From Solimonas sp. K1W22B-7 (lineage in GTDB: Bacteria; Pseudomonadota; Gammaproteobacteria; Nevskiales; Nevskiaceae), in NCBI RefSeq assembly GCF_003428335.1, contig NZ_CP031704.1, forward strand, positions 3,038,001-3,102,000: a stretch of DNA of 64,000 bases. The letters run 5' to 3'. Below are positions 43,831 to 53,872 of this stretch, piece by piece (the stretch's first letter is position 1; the number at the start of each line of letters is the position of its first letter). The translations under genes were made by a program, and so were the position numbers. The notes beneath the pieces were generated by a model. It was not told the origin of the DNA. It was given only the letters and a program-made list of their open reading frames with translations, and did not search any database.

Positions 43831-45444
43831 CTATTCCCAGGCCAGCCACAGTGAGCCGTCGCGATACACCTGCGCTTCGGAAAAGCCCGTACTGCCGTTC
43901 TTGATGCTGCGATGGACCTTGTCTGCAGGTTTGAGCACTGCATCGCGCCCCAGGTCGAAGCGCTGACGCCGCACCAAGCGCATGTAGGCGCGATTGAGCG
44001 CCAGCGCACGGTCGGCACCGGGATACAGCAGCCAGGCGAGATCATGTTCACCGCTCGCTGAAGCGCTCAGGACAAGCTCGCGTCGGGGTTTTCCGCCAGA
44101 AAAAAATCGCTCCAGGATTTCCTGGTTGGCGCGGAATTCATCGCCCCCGCCGACACGCTGGAAATACGTCAGGGCCTCGGGCTCGGCATGCCCCCACTGC
44201 GGTAAGTCCTTCTGGCCAACCAGGCTTTGAGGCTGCCAACCTGCCCGCCCGGGAAGCTTGCGCGGCAGCGCGAAGGTCTGGTCCGCGGTGACCCCGATGG
44301 TGCCGTGGCAACCCATGCAGTAGTAGTGCTCTTCCTGGGACTGCAGGCGCAGGCGCCCCTGTGCGTCCTCGATGTAGCCCTGCAATTTCCAGCCGAAGTC
44401 GTTGACATAGCCGGTTTCCGGAGTGCCCTCGAACAGGGGCAGCACGCCCGCTTCCTTGTGGAATTTTTCCCCTCGGTATGCGCGGCCACTGGAAACCTGG
44501 CCTATGTTGCGTGACTTGACCGAGTAGCGCAGTTCCTTCATGCGCCGCGACATGAAGCCTGGAGCGCCCGGATCCAGGTAACGAACCGTGTGGAGGAATT
44601 CCGTCCCCGCCGGGTAGCGTCCCCACTCCAGCGGTACAGACGAAGCGCTGCCGAAGAAGCCTGGCGGTAGCCGGCGTATCCGCTGCACCATACCGCGCGC
44701 TTCGCCGTCGCCATCGAGGTCCCAGTGCAGCGCTTCCTCATCGAGCGACTCTACCTGTCGCCCCTGCGATTGCAGCATCGGCACGCTAGGCGTGGTCATC
44801 GCCGCTTCGATCAGCGCAAGATTGGCCTTGTAAATATCACGCGACTCCCGCCCTTCAGCATCGCGGCGGAATTGCCAGGGCAAGCGGATCATCACGTCAT
44901 CCGTATTGCCGTTGGTGGGCCAGAAGGTGCCGGGAAAAGGCTTGAAGCGCAGCGCGCGCCAGCTGCTGCCATCCCGGGCGAAGCCCTCATCGTCGAAGCC
45001 CGCATGGATGTCTATGTCAGGCGTCCAGACCAGCGACGTGGAGTAGGACAAGGCCTTGCGCAGCGGTGTGTAATTGTCCTGCCTGACATAGCGCCGGACT
45101 TCAGCTGCGGAGGGAGGGCTCTCCTCGACCGGAAGGAAGAGATTCTGCCAATGGTTGGTCAGGCCCACCTCGCTGAACGCATACGCCAGCTGCAGCACCC
45201 AGTCATCCATCTGGTTGTGACCATTCTGCTGCGTGTGGCAGGTCCAGCAGGGATTGGCTACGCCATCAGTCTTGGTGTAGCACTGCACGGGAATGACGGC
45301 TTCACGATTCGCGATCTTGCCGGATTGGGCGCGTGCGTATGCCAGCGGGTCGTAGCTTGCAGTCTCGGCCGCAGCGACCGGCAGGGCAAGGAGAGCAACC
45401 AGCCATGCCGCGGCGTGGCGCGATATCGGGTAGCGATTTTTCAC
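43831..45444 (-). CDS. Periplasmic diheme c-type cytochrome-like protein
   Basis: 537 residues, GTG start at 45444, signal peptide ending near LPVAAAE. Two CXXCH heme-attachment motifs, CWTCHTQQNGHNQ (about residue 69) and CMGCHGTIG (about residue 377), wide apart. In between DLDGDGEARG has the DxDxDG form of a calcium-binding loop. The rest shows no catalytic motif I know. Presumed covalent diheme electron carrier or oxidase component. It lies 154 bp upstream of the giant gene on the same strand with a clear gap, so co-regulation is possible but not shown. Ends the accessory region; a strong terminator lies beyond it toward the phospholipase. Confidence 0.8.
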   Translation of the reverse strand: MKNRYPISRHAAAWLVALLALPVAAAETASYDPLAYARAQSGKIANREAVIPVQCYTKTDGVANPCWTCHTQQNGHNQMDDWVLQLAYAFSEVGLTNHWQNLFLPVEESPPSAAEVRRYVRQDNYTPLRKALSYSTSLVWTPDIDIHAGFDDEGFARDGSSWRALRFKPFPGTFWPTNGNTDDVMIRLPWQFRRDAEGRESRDIYKANLALIEAAMTTPSVPMLQSQGRQVESLDEEALHWDLDGDGEARGMVQRIRRLPPGFFGSASSVPLEWGRYPAGTEFLHTVRYLDPGAPGFMSRRMKELRYSVKSRNIGQVSSGRAYRGEKFHKEAGVLPLFEGTPETGYVNDFGWKLQGYIEDAQGRLRLQSQEEHYYCMGCHGTIGVTADQTFALPRKLPGRAGWQPQSLVGQKDLPQWGHAEPEALTYFQRVGGGDEFRANQEILERFFSGGKPRRELVLSASASGEHDLAWLLYPGADRALALNRAYMRLVRRQRFDLGRDAVLKPADKVHRSIKNGSTGFSEAQVYRDGSLWLAWE

Positions 45445-45546
45445 GGAAACGCCGAAAGGATATTGAGGCCGCCGACGCGCGGCAGCCGCATCAGAGCGGC
45501 ATTCGCGACATCCGTCAATCTGACGAGCGAGTCAGGTTCACAAACT

Positions 45547-45574
45547 AAGAAGCCCGCCAGTCGGCGGGCTTCTT
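45547..45574. terminator. Strong bidirectional terminator
   Basis: Perfect 12-bp stem AAGAAGCCCGCC / GGCGGGCTTCTT with an AGTC loop, 18 bp downstream of the phospholipase stop on the minus strand. It isolates the cytochrome gene from that transcript. Confidence 0.88.
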
Positions 45575-45591
45575 GATGCAGCCAGTGCAGG

Positions 45592-47073
45592 CTACTTCCC
45601 CTTCACCACTCGCAGTTCCGGCTTGCCGCGTGGCAGGTCCACAACGCTGCCGGCGCTCTGCAGCTTTTCCATGCACTGGTCCAGCGTCTGGCTGATGAGG
45701 GTCTGGTTGCGGATCATCTCGATGCGCGGCCAGGTGGCGCGCTCGCCTTCGAGCATGAAGCGCTTGATGGATTCCATCGTCGGGTTGGAGGTGACGTTGG
45801 CGTAACGCCAGATGCTCACTTCCGGGAAGATGTTGATGTGGCCGCGGTAGTCCTGGTCGAGGATGGCGCTGGCGGTGTCCAGCGGGGTGCGCAGGGCGCC
45901 GTTGGGCATGTTGGAGCGCGCAAGATCGAGAATGCTCCTGGCCTGGCCGCTGATGGAGGAATAGGCGTAGGCGCGCGCGGAGCGCAGCAGGCCGCGGGTG
46001 TTGGGCTCGTGCTTGGAGACGAAGGGCAGCACGTGCGGGTTGGTCTGGCTGACGATGAAGTGGTTGACGTTGTGCAGGCGGCGCATGCGCAGCGTGGGCA
46101 GGTCTGACTTCAGGGAGCCGTCGTTCCAGCGCAGCAGCGGCATGTAGGGTACGCGCTCGCCGTTTTCGTCCTGCGTCATCAGCATGACGGGCGGGAACAG
46201 GATGGGCACGGCACAGGAGGCGAGCACGGCCTCGCGCATGTAGAGGTACGGGAAGGTGAGGTAGTTGAGCAGGCGTGGCTGCTGGTTGACGCCCGCCGGC
46301 GAGACGGTGATGTTGGTGATGCGGCCGGACAGCTTCTCGGCCTCCTCGAAGGTCATGTCCTTGACGTTCTTGGCGATGGCGCGCTTGAGCTGGCTCTGGT
46401 CCATGACGGCGCCGCGGCGCAGCATGTGGCGCAGGGGCAGGATGCGCCAGAAGTGGTAGTAGGCGCTCTCCGGGTCCATCAGCTCTTCGACTTCATGCGG
46501 CGCACGGCTGCCGACGGTGGCGGCGACGACCGAGCCGGCGCTGGAGCCGGACATGACGATGGGCACGAGGCCTTCGCGGAACAGGGCCTTGACGACGCCG
46601 ACATGGAACAGGCCCAGGGTGGCGCCGCCGGACAGCATCAGGGCGGAGCGGCCGTAGGACTGCCAGACCTCTTCGAAGAACTTGAGCTTGGCGGCATGCG
46701 GGAATTCCGCCAGCTCGAGGTCGCAGAGTTCGTTGAGGGCGGAGGCGACCTCGGTGATGTAGTCGCGGATCAGGTGCTTGGTGCTGATGCGGCAGATGCC
46801 GTACAGCTCGGGGTTGCCGGTGTTGCCGAGGTTCCAGTGCAGGCCCTGGCGCAGGTGGTGGATCAGCTTGATCCAGGCGCGGTCTTCGCGGTACTGGCGG
46901 ATCTGGCGCAGGCGCGAGCGGATCAGGCGCCAGTCGTAGTCGTCGGAGGTGTCGTCCTCTTTCCACTCGGTAAGGCCGTCGCGGCGGTCGAGCTCGTCGG
47001 CGGCCTCGTACCAGGTGCGGTACTCGGTCGCGTGTGCCAGTTCGCGGTTCAGCTCGCGGCTGTATCGGTCCAC
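45592..47073 (-). CDS. Patatin-like phospholipase with N-terminal DUF3336
   Basis: 493 residues from the GTG at 47073, chosen because GGAG lies 6 bp upstream; longer in-frame starts at 47178 and 47205 read into the divergent control region. DUF3336 occupies the first ~130 residues (TEYRTWYEAADELDRRDGL). The patatin domain shows the oxyanion-hole GGATLGLFHVG, nucleophile elbow GSSAGS and catalytic aspartate WNDGS. Family members such as yeast Tgl and bacterial homologues hydrolyse acyl esters of phospholipids or triacylglycerol. No signal peptide; probably peripheral on the inner membrane. Divergent from moxR. Confidence 0.92.
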   Translation of the reverse strand: MDRYSRELNRELAHATEYRTWYEAADELDRRDGLTEWKEDDTSDDYDWRLIRSRLRQIRQYREDRAWIKLIHHLRQGLHWNLGNTGNPELYGICRISTKHLIRDYITEVASALNELCDLELAEFPHAAKLKFFEEVWQSYGRSALMLSGGATLGLFHVGVVKALFREGLVPIVMSGSSAGSVVAATVGSRAPHEVEELMDPESAYYHFWRILPLRHMLRRGAVMDQSQLKRAIAKNVKDMTFEEAEKLSGRITNITVSPAGVNQQPRLLNYLTFPYLYMREAVLASCAVPILFPPVMLMTQDENGERVPYMPLLRWNDGSLKSDLPTLRMRRLHNVNHFIVSQTNPHVLPFVSKHEPNTRGLLRSARAYAYSSISGQARSILDLARSNMPNGALRTPLDTASAILDQDYRGHINIFPEVSIWRYANVTSNPTMESIKRFMLEGERATWPRIEMIRNQTLISQTLDQCMEKLQSAGSVVDLPRGKPELRVVKGK

Positions 47074-47234
47074 CTGTACTCCGGTTTTCGGCAATTGAAT
47101 GCACGGTATGGTGGACCACTTCGGGCGGGGTCGCAAACCCCGCTCCGCCCGTCCCCCGGCGGACTGAGTACCGTTCATCCGCAGGCTCCGGGAAGCCGTA
47201 TACACTGCGGTTTCCAGACAGAAAAAGCCCCCCG

Positions 47235-48143
<909 letters not shown>

Positions 48144-48150
48144 GCAGGCG

Positions 48151-49149
48151 ATGCGCGTCTGGCTGGTGGTCAAGCTGCTGCTGCATCCGCTGCGGTTCCT
48201 GCAGGACCGGATCGATGCCTGGGTGATGGCGCGCGTGAAGCGCCAGCCGGGGCCGATCCCGGTGCCGCGCACGCGCGTCTATATCGTGCCCACGCGCTTC
48301 GGCTACGGCTTCGCCTTCATGGCGGCGCTGATGCTGGCGGGCTCGATGAACTATTCCAACAGCATGGGCTTTGCGCTCACCTTCCTGCTCGGCGCGCTGG
48401 GCCTGGTGTGCATGCACCAGACGCACGGCAACCTGCTGAACGTGCAGTTGCGCGCCGGCAAGACGCAGCCGGTGTTCGCCGGCGAGGTGGCGCATTTCGA
48501 GATCCTGGTGGACAACCCTGCGCCGACGCAGCGCTACAGCTTTGCGCTGGCCTGGCCGCGCAAGGACGACCTGGCGGTGACGGCTGACATCCCCGCCGAG
48601 GGCTCGGCGACCATGCGCATCGCCCTGCCCGCGGAGCGCCGCGGCTGGTTGCCCGCGCGCGTGTTCAGCCTGTCCACGGAATTCCCGCTGGGGCTGTTCC
48701 ATGCCTGGACCTGGGCGGAGCTGGACATGGCCTGCCTGGTCTACCCCAAGCCCGCCGCCCCGGGCCGCATGCCGCCGCCGTCCTCGGGCGCCATGGGCCA
48801 GCTGCCGAGCAATTCCGCGGGCCAGGACGAATTCGCCGGGCTGCGCAGTTATCACCGTGGCGACTCGATGAAATCGGTGCACTGGAAGAGCCTGCCCAAG
48901 TCGCCCAACTCGCCGATGGTCAAGCAGTTCACGGAACTGCTGGACCAGGAGCTGTGGCTGGATTGGGACAAGCTGCCGGACCTGGACGTTGAAAGCCGCT
49001 TGTCGCAGCTGACGCGCTGGGTCCTGGACACCGAGAACCAGGGGCATGCCTACGGCCTGCGGCTGCCGGGCCTGGTGCTCGCCCCCAGCCGTGGCGAAAC
49101 GCACCAGAACGAGTGCCTGCGCGCCCTGGCGCTGTACCAGGCCCAATGA
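48151..49149 (+). CDS. DUF58 domain protein
   Basis: 332 residues from the ATG at 48151. Two N-terminal membrane spans (FGYGFAFMAALMLAGSMNYSN, GFALTFLLGALGLVCMH), a beta-sandwich domain, then the DUF58 signature GLRSYHRGDSMKSVHWKSLPK near residue 230, related to von Willebrand A folds. It presumably works with the MoxR ATPase and the TgpA-like protein at the inner membrane; exact role unknown. Confidence 0.9.
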   Translation: MRVWLVVKLLLHPLRFLQDRIDAWVMARVKRQPGPIPVPRTRVYIVPTRFGYGFAFMAALMLAGSMNYSNSMGFALTFLLGALGLVCMHQTHGNLLNVQLRAGKTQPVFAGEVAHFEILVDNPAPTQRYSFALAWPRKDDLAVTADIPAEGSATMRIALPAERRGWLPARVFSLSTEFPLGLFHAWTWAELDMACLVYPKPAAPGRMPPPSSGAMGQLPSNSAGQDEFAGLRSYHRGDSMKSVHWKSLPKSPNSPMVKQFTELLDQELWLDWDKLPDLDVESRLSQLTRWVLDTENQGHAYGLRLPGLVLAPSRGETHQNECLRALALYQAQ

Positions 49150-49168
49150 GCCGCCAGGACGCGCAGCG

Positions 49169-51148
49169 ATGAAAGCCGAAGCGGCCGCCAGTTACCTGAA
49201 CCAGACCACGCTGCTGCGATTGATGGCGGTGCTGACGCTGGTGCTCTCGGTGCATCTGCCGACGCTGCCCGAGTGGGCGGTGGCATTCGTCTTTGCCGGC
49301 CTGGGCTGGCGCCTGCTGGTCGCGCTGCGGCAATGGTCGCTGCCGCCTGGCTGGCTGCGCTCGGTGATGGCCATCCTGGTCTTCGCCGGAATCTACGCCA
49401 GCTACGGCCGCATCAACGGCCAGCATCCGGGCACGGCGCTGCTGGTGATCATGGCGGTGCTCAAGCTGCTGGAGATGCGCTCGCGCCGCGACGTGATGGT
49501 CACGGTGTTCCTGATGTATTTCATCCTGCTGACCCACTTCCTCAACTCGCAGGAGATCTGGACGGCGGGCTACCTGCTGGCCTGCGTCTCGCTGATCACG
49601 GCCTTGCTGGTGGACGTGAATCATCCCGGACAGGCCCTGCCGTTGCGCGAGGTGCTGACCCGGGGCATGCGCATGGTGGCGCTGTCGCTGCCGGTGATGC
49701 TGCTGTTCTTCGTGCTGTTCCCGCGCATCCCGGGCCCGCTGTGGGGCCTGCCGTCCGATTCCGGCGCGGCGCTGTCGGGCATGTCCAACGAGATGGCGCC
49801 GGGCGATATCTCCAGCCTGATCCTGTCGGACCGCGTGGCGTTCCGCGTGCGTTTCCTCGGCGAGGTGCCGCAGCCCAAGGACCGCTACTGGCGCGGGCCG
49901 GTGCTGGACCACTTCGACGGCCGCGGCTGGAAACCCAGCGCCTGGTCGCAGACCGACCGCCTGCCCGCCTTCACCCTGAACGAGCCCACCATCCGCTACG
50001 AAGTGACCATGGAGCCGCACCGCGGCCCCTGGCTGTTCGCGCTGGACATCCCCGACATGCGCCAGCTGCCGCCCAACGCGGTGCTGACCTCGGAGTTCCA
50101 GCTGATCCGCGGCCGGGACGTGCTCGAGCGCGAGCTGTACATCCTGAGTTCACACCCGGACCACCTGATACAGCCGGACCTGCCGATCCTGTATCGCAAC
50201 ATCAACCTGGCGCTGCCCCAGAGCTACAACCCGCAGACCCTGGCGCTGGCTCAGCGCCTGAAAGCGGAGAACCCGGATCCGCAGGCGCTGGTGCAGGCGG
50301 TGTTGCGCATGTTCCGCGAGCAGCCCTTCGTCTACACGTTGCGCCCGCCGGTGCTGGGCCGCAACAGCGTGGACGACTTCCTGTTCAAGACCCGGCGCGG
50401 TTTCTGCGAGCACTATTCCAGCGCCTTTACCTTCCTGATGCGCGCGGCCGGCATCCCGGCGCGCGTGGTGACCGGCTACCAGGGCGGCGAGCGCAGCCCG
50501 ATCGGCGACTTCCACACCATCCGCGATGCCGACGCCCACGCCTGGAGTGAAATCTGGCTGGAGGGCCAGGGCTGGATACGCATGGATCCCACGGCCGCCG
50601 TGGCGCCCAACCGCATCGAGATGGGCCTGTCGGAAGCAATGGACGGCGATGAGCTGCCCTCCTTCCTGCGGCGAGACGGCTTTGCCAGCCTGAGCCTGGG
50701 CCTGCGGGCGCGATGGGAGTGGGTCAACTCGAAGTGGAACCGCTGGGTGCTGGCTTATGGCCCGGACATGCAGATGGAGTTCCTGCAGCAGTTCGGCATC
50801 CGGGACTGGACCGGCATGATCCTGACGCTGACCATCGGCACCACCGTGGTGCTAAGCATCATCGGCCTGATGCTGTTGCGCCAGTTCACGCCGGCACGCA
50901 ACCACGAGGTGGCGGTGAAGCTGTGGCAGCAGTTGCAGAAACGCCTGCTGCGCGCCGGCATCGCACAGCGGCCCAGCGAGGGCGCCGGCGATTTCGCCGA
51001 GCGCGTGGCGCGGGAAGCCCCGCCCCTGGGCGCAGCGGTGGCCCGTGCCGCGGCGGCCTACCAGCGGCTGCGCTACCTGGAAGGCGCCACGCCGGCCCTG
51101 CAGCGCGAGTTGGCGGAAGCGGTCAAGGCGGTCCGCACCAAGCCATGA
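49169..51148 (+). CDS. TgpA-like transglutaminase membrane protein
   Basis: 659 residues from the ATG at 49169. Five or six N-terminal spans, a periplasmic transglutaminase core with an intact triad: cysteine in RRGFCEHYSSAFTFLMRAAGIPARVVTG (about residue 413), histidine in DADAHAWSEIWLEG, and aspartate in WIRMDPTAAV, then a C-terminal span and cytoplasmic DUF4129-like helices. In P. aeruginosa TgpA is essential; the substrate is not settled. Third gene of the moxR-DUF58-tgpA unit. Contrast with the cysteine-less transglutaminase-like protein of the RHS locus. Confidence 0.93.
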   Translation: MKAEAAASYLNQTTLLRLMAVLTLVLSVHLPTLPEWAVAFVFAGLGWRLLVALRQWSLPPGWLRSVMAILVFAGIYASYGRINGQHPGTALLVIMAVLKLLEMRSRRDVMVTVFLMYFILLTHFLNSQEIWTAGYLLACVSLITALLVDVNHPGQALPLREVLTRGMRMVALSLPVMLLFFVLFPRIPGPLWGLPSDSGAALSGMSNEMAPGDISSLILSDRVAFRVRFLGEVPQPKDRYWRGPVLDHFDGRGWKPSAWSQTDRLPAFTLNEPTIRYEVTMEPHRGPWLFALDIPDMRQLPPNAVLTSEFQLIRGRDVLERELYILSSHPDHLIQPDLPILYRNINLALPQSYNPQTLALAQRLKAENPDPQALVQAVLRMFREQPFVYTLRPPVLGRNSVDDFLFKTRRGFCEHYSSAFTFLMRAAGIPARVVTGYQGGERSPIGDFHTIRDADAHAWSEIWLEGQGWIRMDPTAAVAPNRIEMGLSEAMDGDELPSFLRRDGFASLSLGLRARWEWVNSKWNRWVLAYGPDMQMEFLQQFGIRDWTGMILTLTIGTTVVLSIIGLMLLRQFTPARNHEVAVKLWQQLQKRLLRAGIAQRPSEGAGDFAERVAREAPPLGAAVARAAAAYQRLRYLEGATPALQRELAEAVKAVRTKP

Positions 51149-51282
51149 GGGAAATGTTGGGGTTCGCTACGCTCACCGCCAACCTACGCCTTGGATCAAT
51201 CGTCCCGCCGCAAATCCTGCAGCCGGCGTAGGTACGGTGAACGCAGCGAACCGCATCGTTCGCGTGAAGCTTCGCTACAGAA

Positions 51283-52527
51283 TCAACGGCGCGTCTCCGG
51301 TCCTTCCACGCGACTGAGCAGCCACGCGCCGATCACGAAGAACGGCAGCAGCGTGAGGATCGGCAGGCGCTGGTTGTCCACCAGCAGGGCGGTCTGCCCC
51401 ACCACGATCGGCCCCAGCACGGCGGCGAACTTGCCCAGCATGTTGTAGAAGCCGAAGAACTGGCCGGCCTGGTCGGGCGGGATCAGCTTGGCGTAGTAGG
51501 AGCGCGACAGCGACTGGATGCCGCCCTGCACCGTGGCGATGGCCGCGGCCATCCAGTAGAACTGCGCCTCGGTCTGCAGGGTGTAGGCCCAGCAGGTGAC
51601 GCCGACGTAGATGCCGATGGCGACATAGAGCATGGTCTTGGTGCCGAAGCGGTCCGCCAGCCAGCCGTAGGCCACCGCCGCCGGGAAGCCGAGGAACTGC
51701 ACCAGCAGCAGCGCCTTGATCAGCGCGCCGGGATCGAAGCCCAGCTTGACGCCGTAGTCCACCGCCATGCGGATGATGGTGTCCACCGCGTCGATGTAGA
51801 GCCAGTAGGCACCGAGGAAGTACAGCACCGGCTTCATCGTCAGGATCAGGCGGAAGGTGTCCTTGAGCTGCTGCCAGTCACCGCCCGCCGCCACCGGCTG
51901 CGGCTGCTCCGGCACGTTGCGGAACAGCGGCAGCGAGAACAGCAGCCACCAGAAACCCACCATCAGGAAGGACAGCAGGATGGCGTCGGCGCCGCTGGCC
52001 AGTCCGAAGGCCTGCGGCTTCTGGAACATGAAGACGTTGAGCGCGAACAGCAGGCCGCCGCCGAGATAGCCCAGGCCATAGCCCAGCGCCGAGGTGCGGT
52101 CCATGTCGGCCTGGGAGGAGACGTTGACGATCAGCGAGTCGTAGAACGAGGTGCCGGCGAAAAAGCCGATGGAGGCCAGCGTGAACAGCAGCAGCGCGGT
52201 GGTCCAGTCGCCCTTGGCTACCCAGTACATGGCGCCGGTGGACAGGGCACCGAGCAGCGTGGTGGCGAACAGGAAGCACTTCTTGTAGCCGCGGCGGTCG
52301 GCAAGGCCGCCCAGCAGCGGCGCCATGATCATCACCACGATGCTGGAGACCGAACTGGCGACGCCCAGCCAGAAGGTGCGCTCGCCCGGCGCCAGGCCGC
52401 CGGCCCAGTACTGCGCGAAAAACAGCGGGAAGAAGCCCGCCATCACGGTGGTGGCGAAGGCGGAGTTGGCCCAGTCGTAGAACGCCCAGGAGATCCTCTG
52501 CTTGCGGCTGCTCGGCACGCTGACCAT
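51283..52527 (-). CDS. MFS transporter, Atg22/UMF1-like
   Basis: 414 residues from the ATG at 52527, twelve predicted spans. Opens with RISWAFYDWANSAFATTVMAGFFPLFF, the characteristic YDWANSA of the UMF1/Atg22 family; GGLADRRGYKK is the MFS loop 2-3 motif. Yeast Atg22 exports vacuolar amino acids; bacterial substrates are unknown. Gap of 31 bp to rimI upstream on the same strand. Confidence 0.9.
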   Translation of the reverse strand: MVSVPSSRKQRISWAFYDWANSAFATTVMAGFFPLFFAQYWAGGLAPGERTFWLGVASSVSSIVVMIMAPLLGGLADRRGYKKCFLFATTLLGALSTGAMYWVAKGDWTTALLLFTLASIGFFAGTSFYDSLIVNVSSQADMDRTSALGYGLGYLGGGLLFALNVFMFQKPQAFGLASGADAILLSFLMVGFWWLLFSLPLFRNVPEQPQPVAAGGDWQQLKDTFRLILTMKPVLYFLGAYWLYIDAVDTIIRMAVDYGVKLGFDPGALIKALLLVQFLGFPAAVAYGWLADRFGTKTMLYVAIGIYVGVTCWAYTLQTEAQFYWMAAAIATVQGGIQSLSRSYYAKLIPPDQAGQFFGFYNMLGKFAAVLGPIVVGQTALLVDNQRLPILTLLPFFVIGAWLLSRVEGPETRR

Positions 52528-52558
52528 CGGACAACCCCGCTGTTCTTGTTCGTTGCGT

Positions 52559-53026
52559 CTAGACCAGGTCCAGGCCCAGGACCAGCGCATCTTCGCGCCC
52601 GCCGTCGGCCGGGTAGTAGCTCTTGCGCAGGCCCAGGCGCTTGAAGCCCTGCTGTTCGTAGAGGCGCTGCGCCGGGCGGTTGGACACGCGCACCTCCAGC
52701 AGCACCAGGGTGACGTTGCCGGCGCGCGCCACCATCAGCAGGTGCTTCATCAGGAACTGCGCCAGGCCGCGTCGCTGGTGCTCGGGGCTGACGCAGAGAT
52801 TCAGGATGTGGGCCTCGCCCACCGCCATGCTCATCAGCGCGTAGGCCAGTACTTCGCCCAGCGTGTTGGTGACCACCCAGGAGCTGTAGCCCACGCGCAG
52901 GCAGTCGTGGAAGATGCCTTCGCTCCAGGGAAACGGGTAGGTGCGGTTCTCGATCTCCAGCACCTGCGCCAGGTGCGAGGGATGCATCGGCGCCAGGCGC
53001 CACAGCTCCTGCGGTTGAGCACTCAT
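52559..53026 (-). CDS. rimI: Ribosomal protein S18 alanine N-acetyltransferase
   Basis: 155-residue GNAT enzyme that acetylates the N-terminus of S18. Start at ATG 53026 (MSAQPQELWRLAPMHPS), overlapping the glycosylase stop (ATGA). Acetyl-CoA motif LCVSPEHQRRGLAQFLMKHL; VLEIENRTYPFPWSEGIF and LLEVRVSNRPAQRLYEQQGF are RimI-typical. Cytoplasmic. Confidence 0.92.
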   Translation of the reverse strand: MSAQPQELWRLAPMHPSHLAQVLEIENRTYPFPWSEGIFHDCLRVGYSSWVVTNTLGEVLAYALMSMAVGEAHILNLCVSPEHQRRGLAQFLMKHLLMVARAGNVTLVLLEVRVSNRPAQRLYEQQGFKRLGLRKSYYPADGGREDALVLGLDLV

Positions 53027-53826
53027 GGCTTGGGATTGAGGAACTGGTGGATCTTCTTCAGATCCTCCCAGCTCTTGGCCTTCTCGCGCGGGCTGCGCAG
53101 CAGGTAGGCCGGGTGATAGGTGATGAACAGCGGCGTCTGCTCGGGACCGTAGTGATGCAGCGGCCCGCGCAGGCGCGACAGCGGTGCGTCGCTGTTGAGC
53201 AGGCGCTGCGCGGCGATGCGGCCCAGGCCGACGATCAGCCTGGGCTTGACCAGGCGGATCTGCTGCTCGAGATAGGGCCGGCAGGACTCGACCTCGTCGG
53301 TCTCCGGGTCGCGGTTGCCGGGCGGGCGGCACTTCACGACGTTGGCGATGTAGGTGTTGTCGCGGCGCGAGTGGCCGATGGCCTTGAGCATCTCGTCCAG
53401 CAGCTTGCCGGCACGGCCCACGAAGGGCTGGCCCTGGATGTCCTCGTCGGCACCGGGGCCCTCGCCCACCACCATCAGCGGCGCGCTCTCGATGCCCACG
53501 CCGAACACGGTCTGGGTGCGGGTCTGGCAAAGCTTGCACTGCCGGCAGTCCTTGACCACGGCGCGCAGGCCGTCCCAGTCGGCGGGGACTTCGATCAGGG
53601 GCTTGCCTGCGGGGGCTTCCGCCGCCACCGGCGCGGGGCGCGGCTTGGGCGGGGCGGCCGGCATCGGCGGCGGGGCCGCCGGGGCAAGGCCTGCGGCGGG
53701 AGCCGGCGGCGGCGGCGCTGCCGCCTCCACCACCGCTTCCGCTACCGCAGCCGGAGAACCGGAACGCAGCTGCCAGCGCTCGATTCCGAGCGCATCGAGC
53801 ACCTGCAGGCGGCGGGGTGAATGCAT
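53023..53826 (-). CDS. Uracil-DNA glycosylase family 4
   Basis: Base-excision enzyme with an iron-sulfur cluster. 267 residues from the ATG at 53826 (an ATG at 53835 is also possible). A proline/alanine-rich linker at about 45-85 separates a short N-terminal segment from the catalytic domain. Cluster cysteines: CRQCKLC and KCRPPGNRDP...ESCRP. Motif A GEGPGADEDIQGQPFVGRAG, motif B YHPAYLLR. The N-terminal extension is typical of the DnaE-tau-fused or Udg paralogues in this class. Coupled to rimI. Confidence 0.93.
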   Translation of the reverse strand: MHSPRRLQVLDALGIERWQLRSGSPAAVAEAVVEAAAPPPPAPAAGLAPAAPPPMPAAPPKPRPAPVAAEAPAGKPLIEVPADWDGLRAVVKDCRQCKLCQTRTQTVFGVGIESAPLMVVGEGPGADEDIQGQPFVGRAGKLLDEMLKAIGHSRRDNTYIANVVKCRPPGNRDPETDEVESCRPYLEQQIRLVKPRLIVGLGRIAAQRLLNSDAPLSRLRGPLHHYGPEQTPLFITYHPAYLLRSPREKAKSWEDLKKIHQFLNPKP

Positions 53827-53872
53827 GGGCCGCATTGTACCCGCGCCGCCAGCCGGCAGGCCTACCCTGAAC

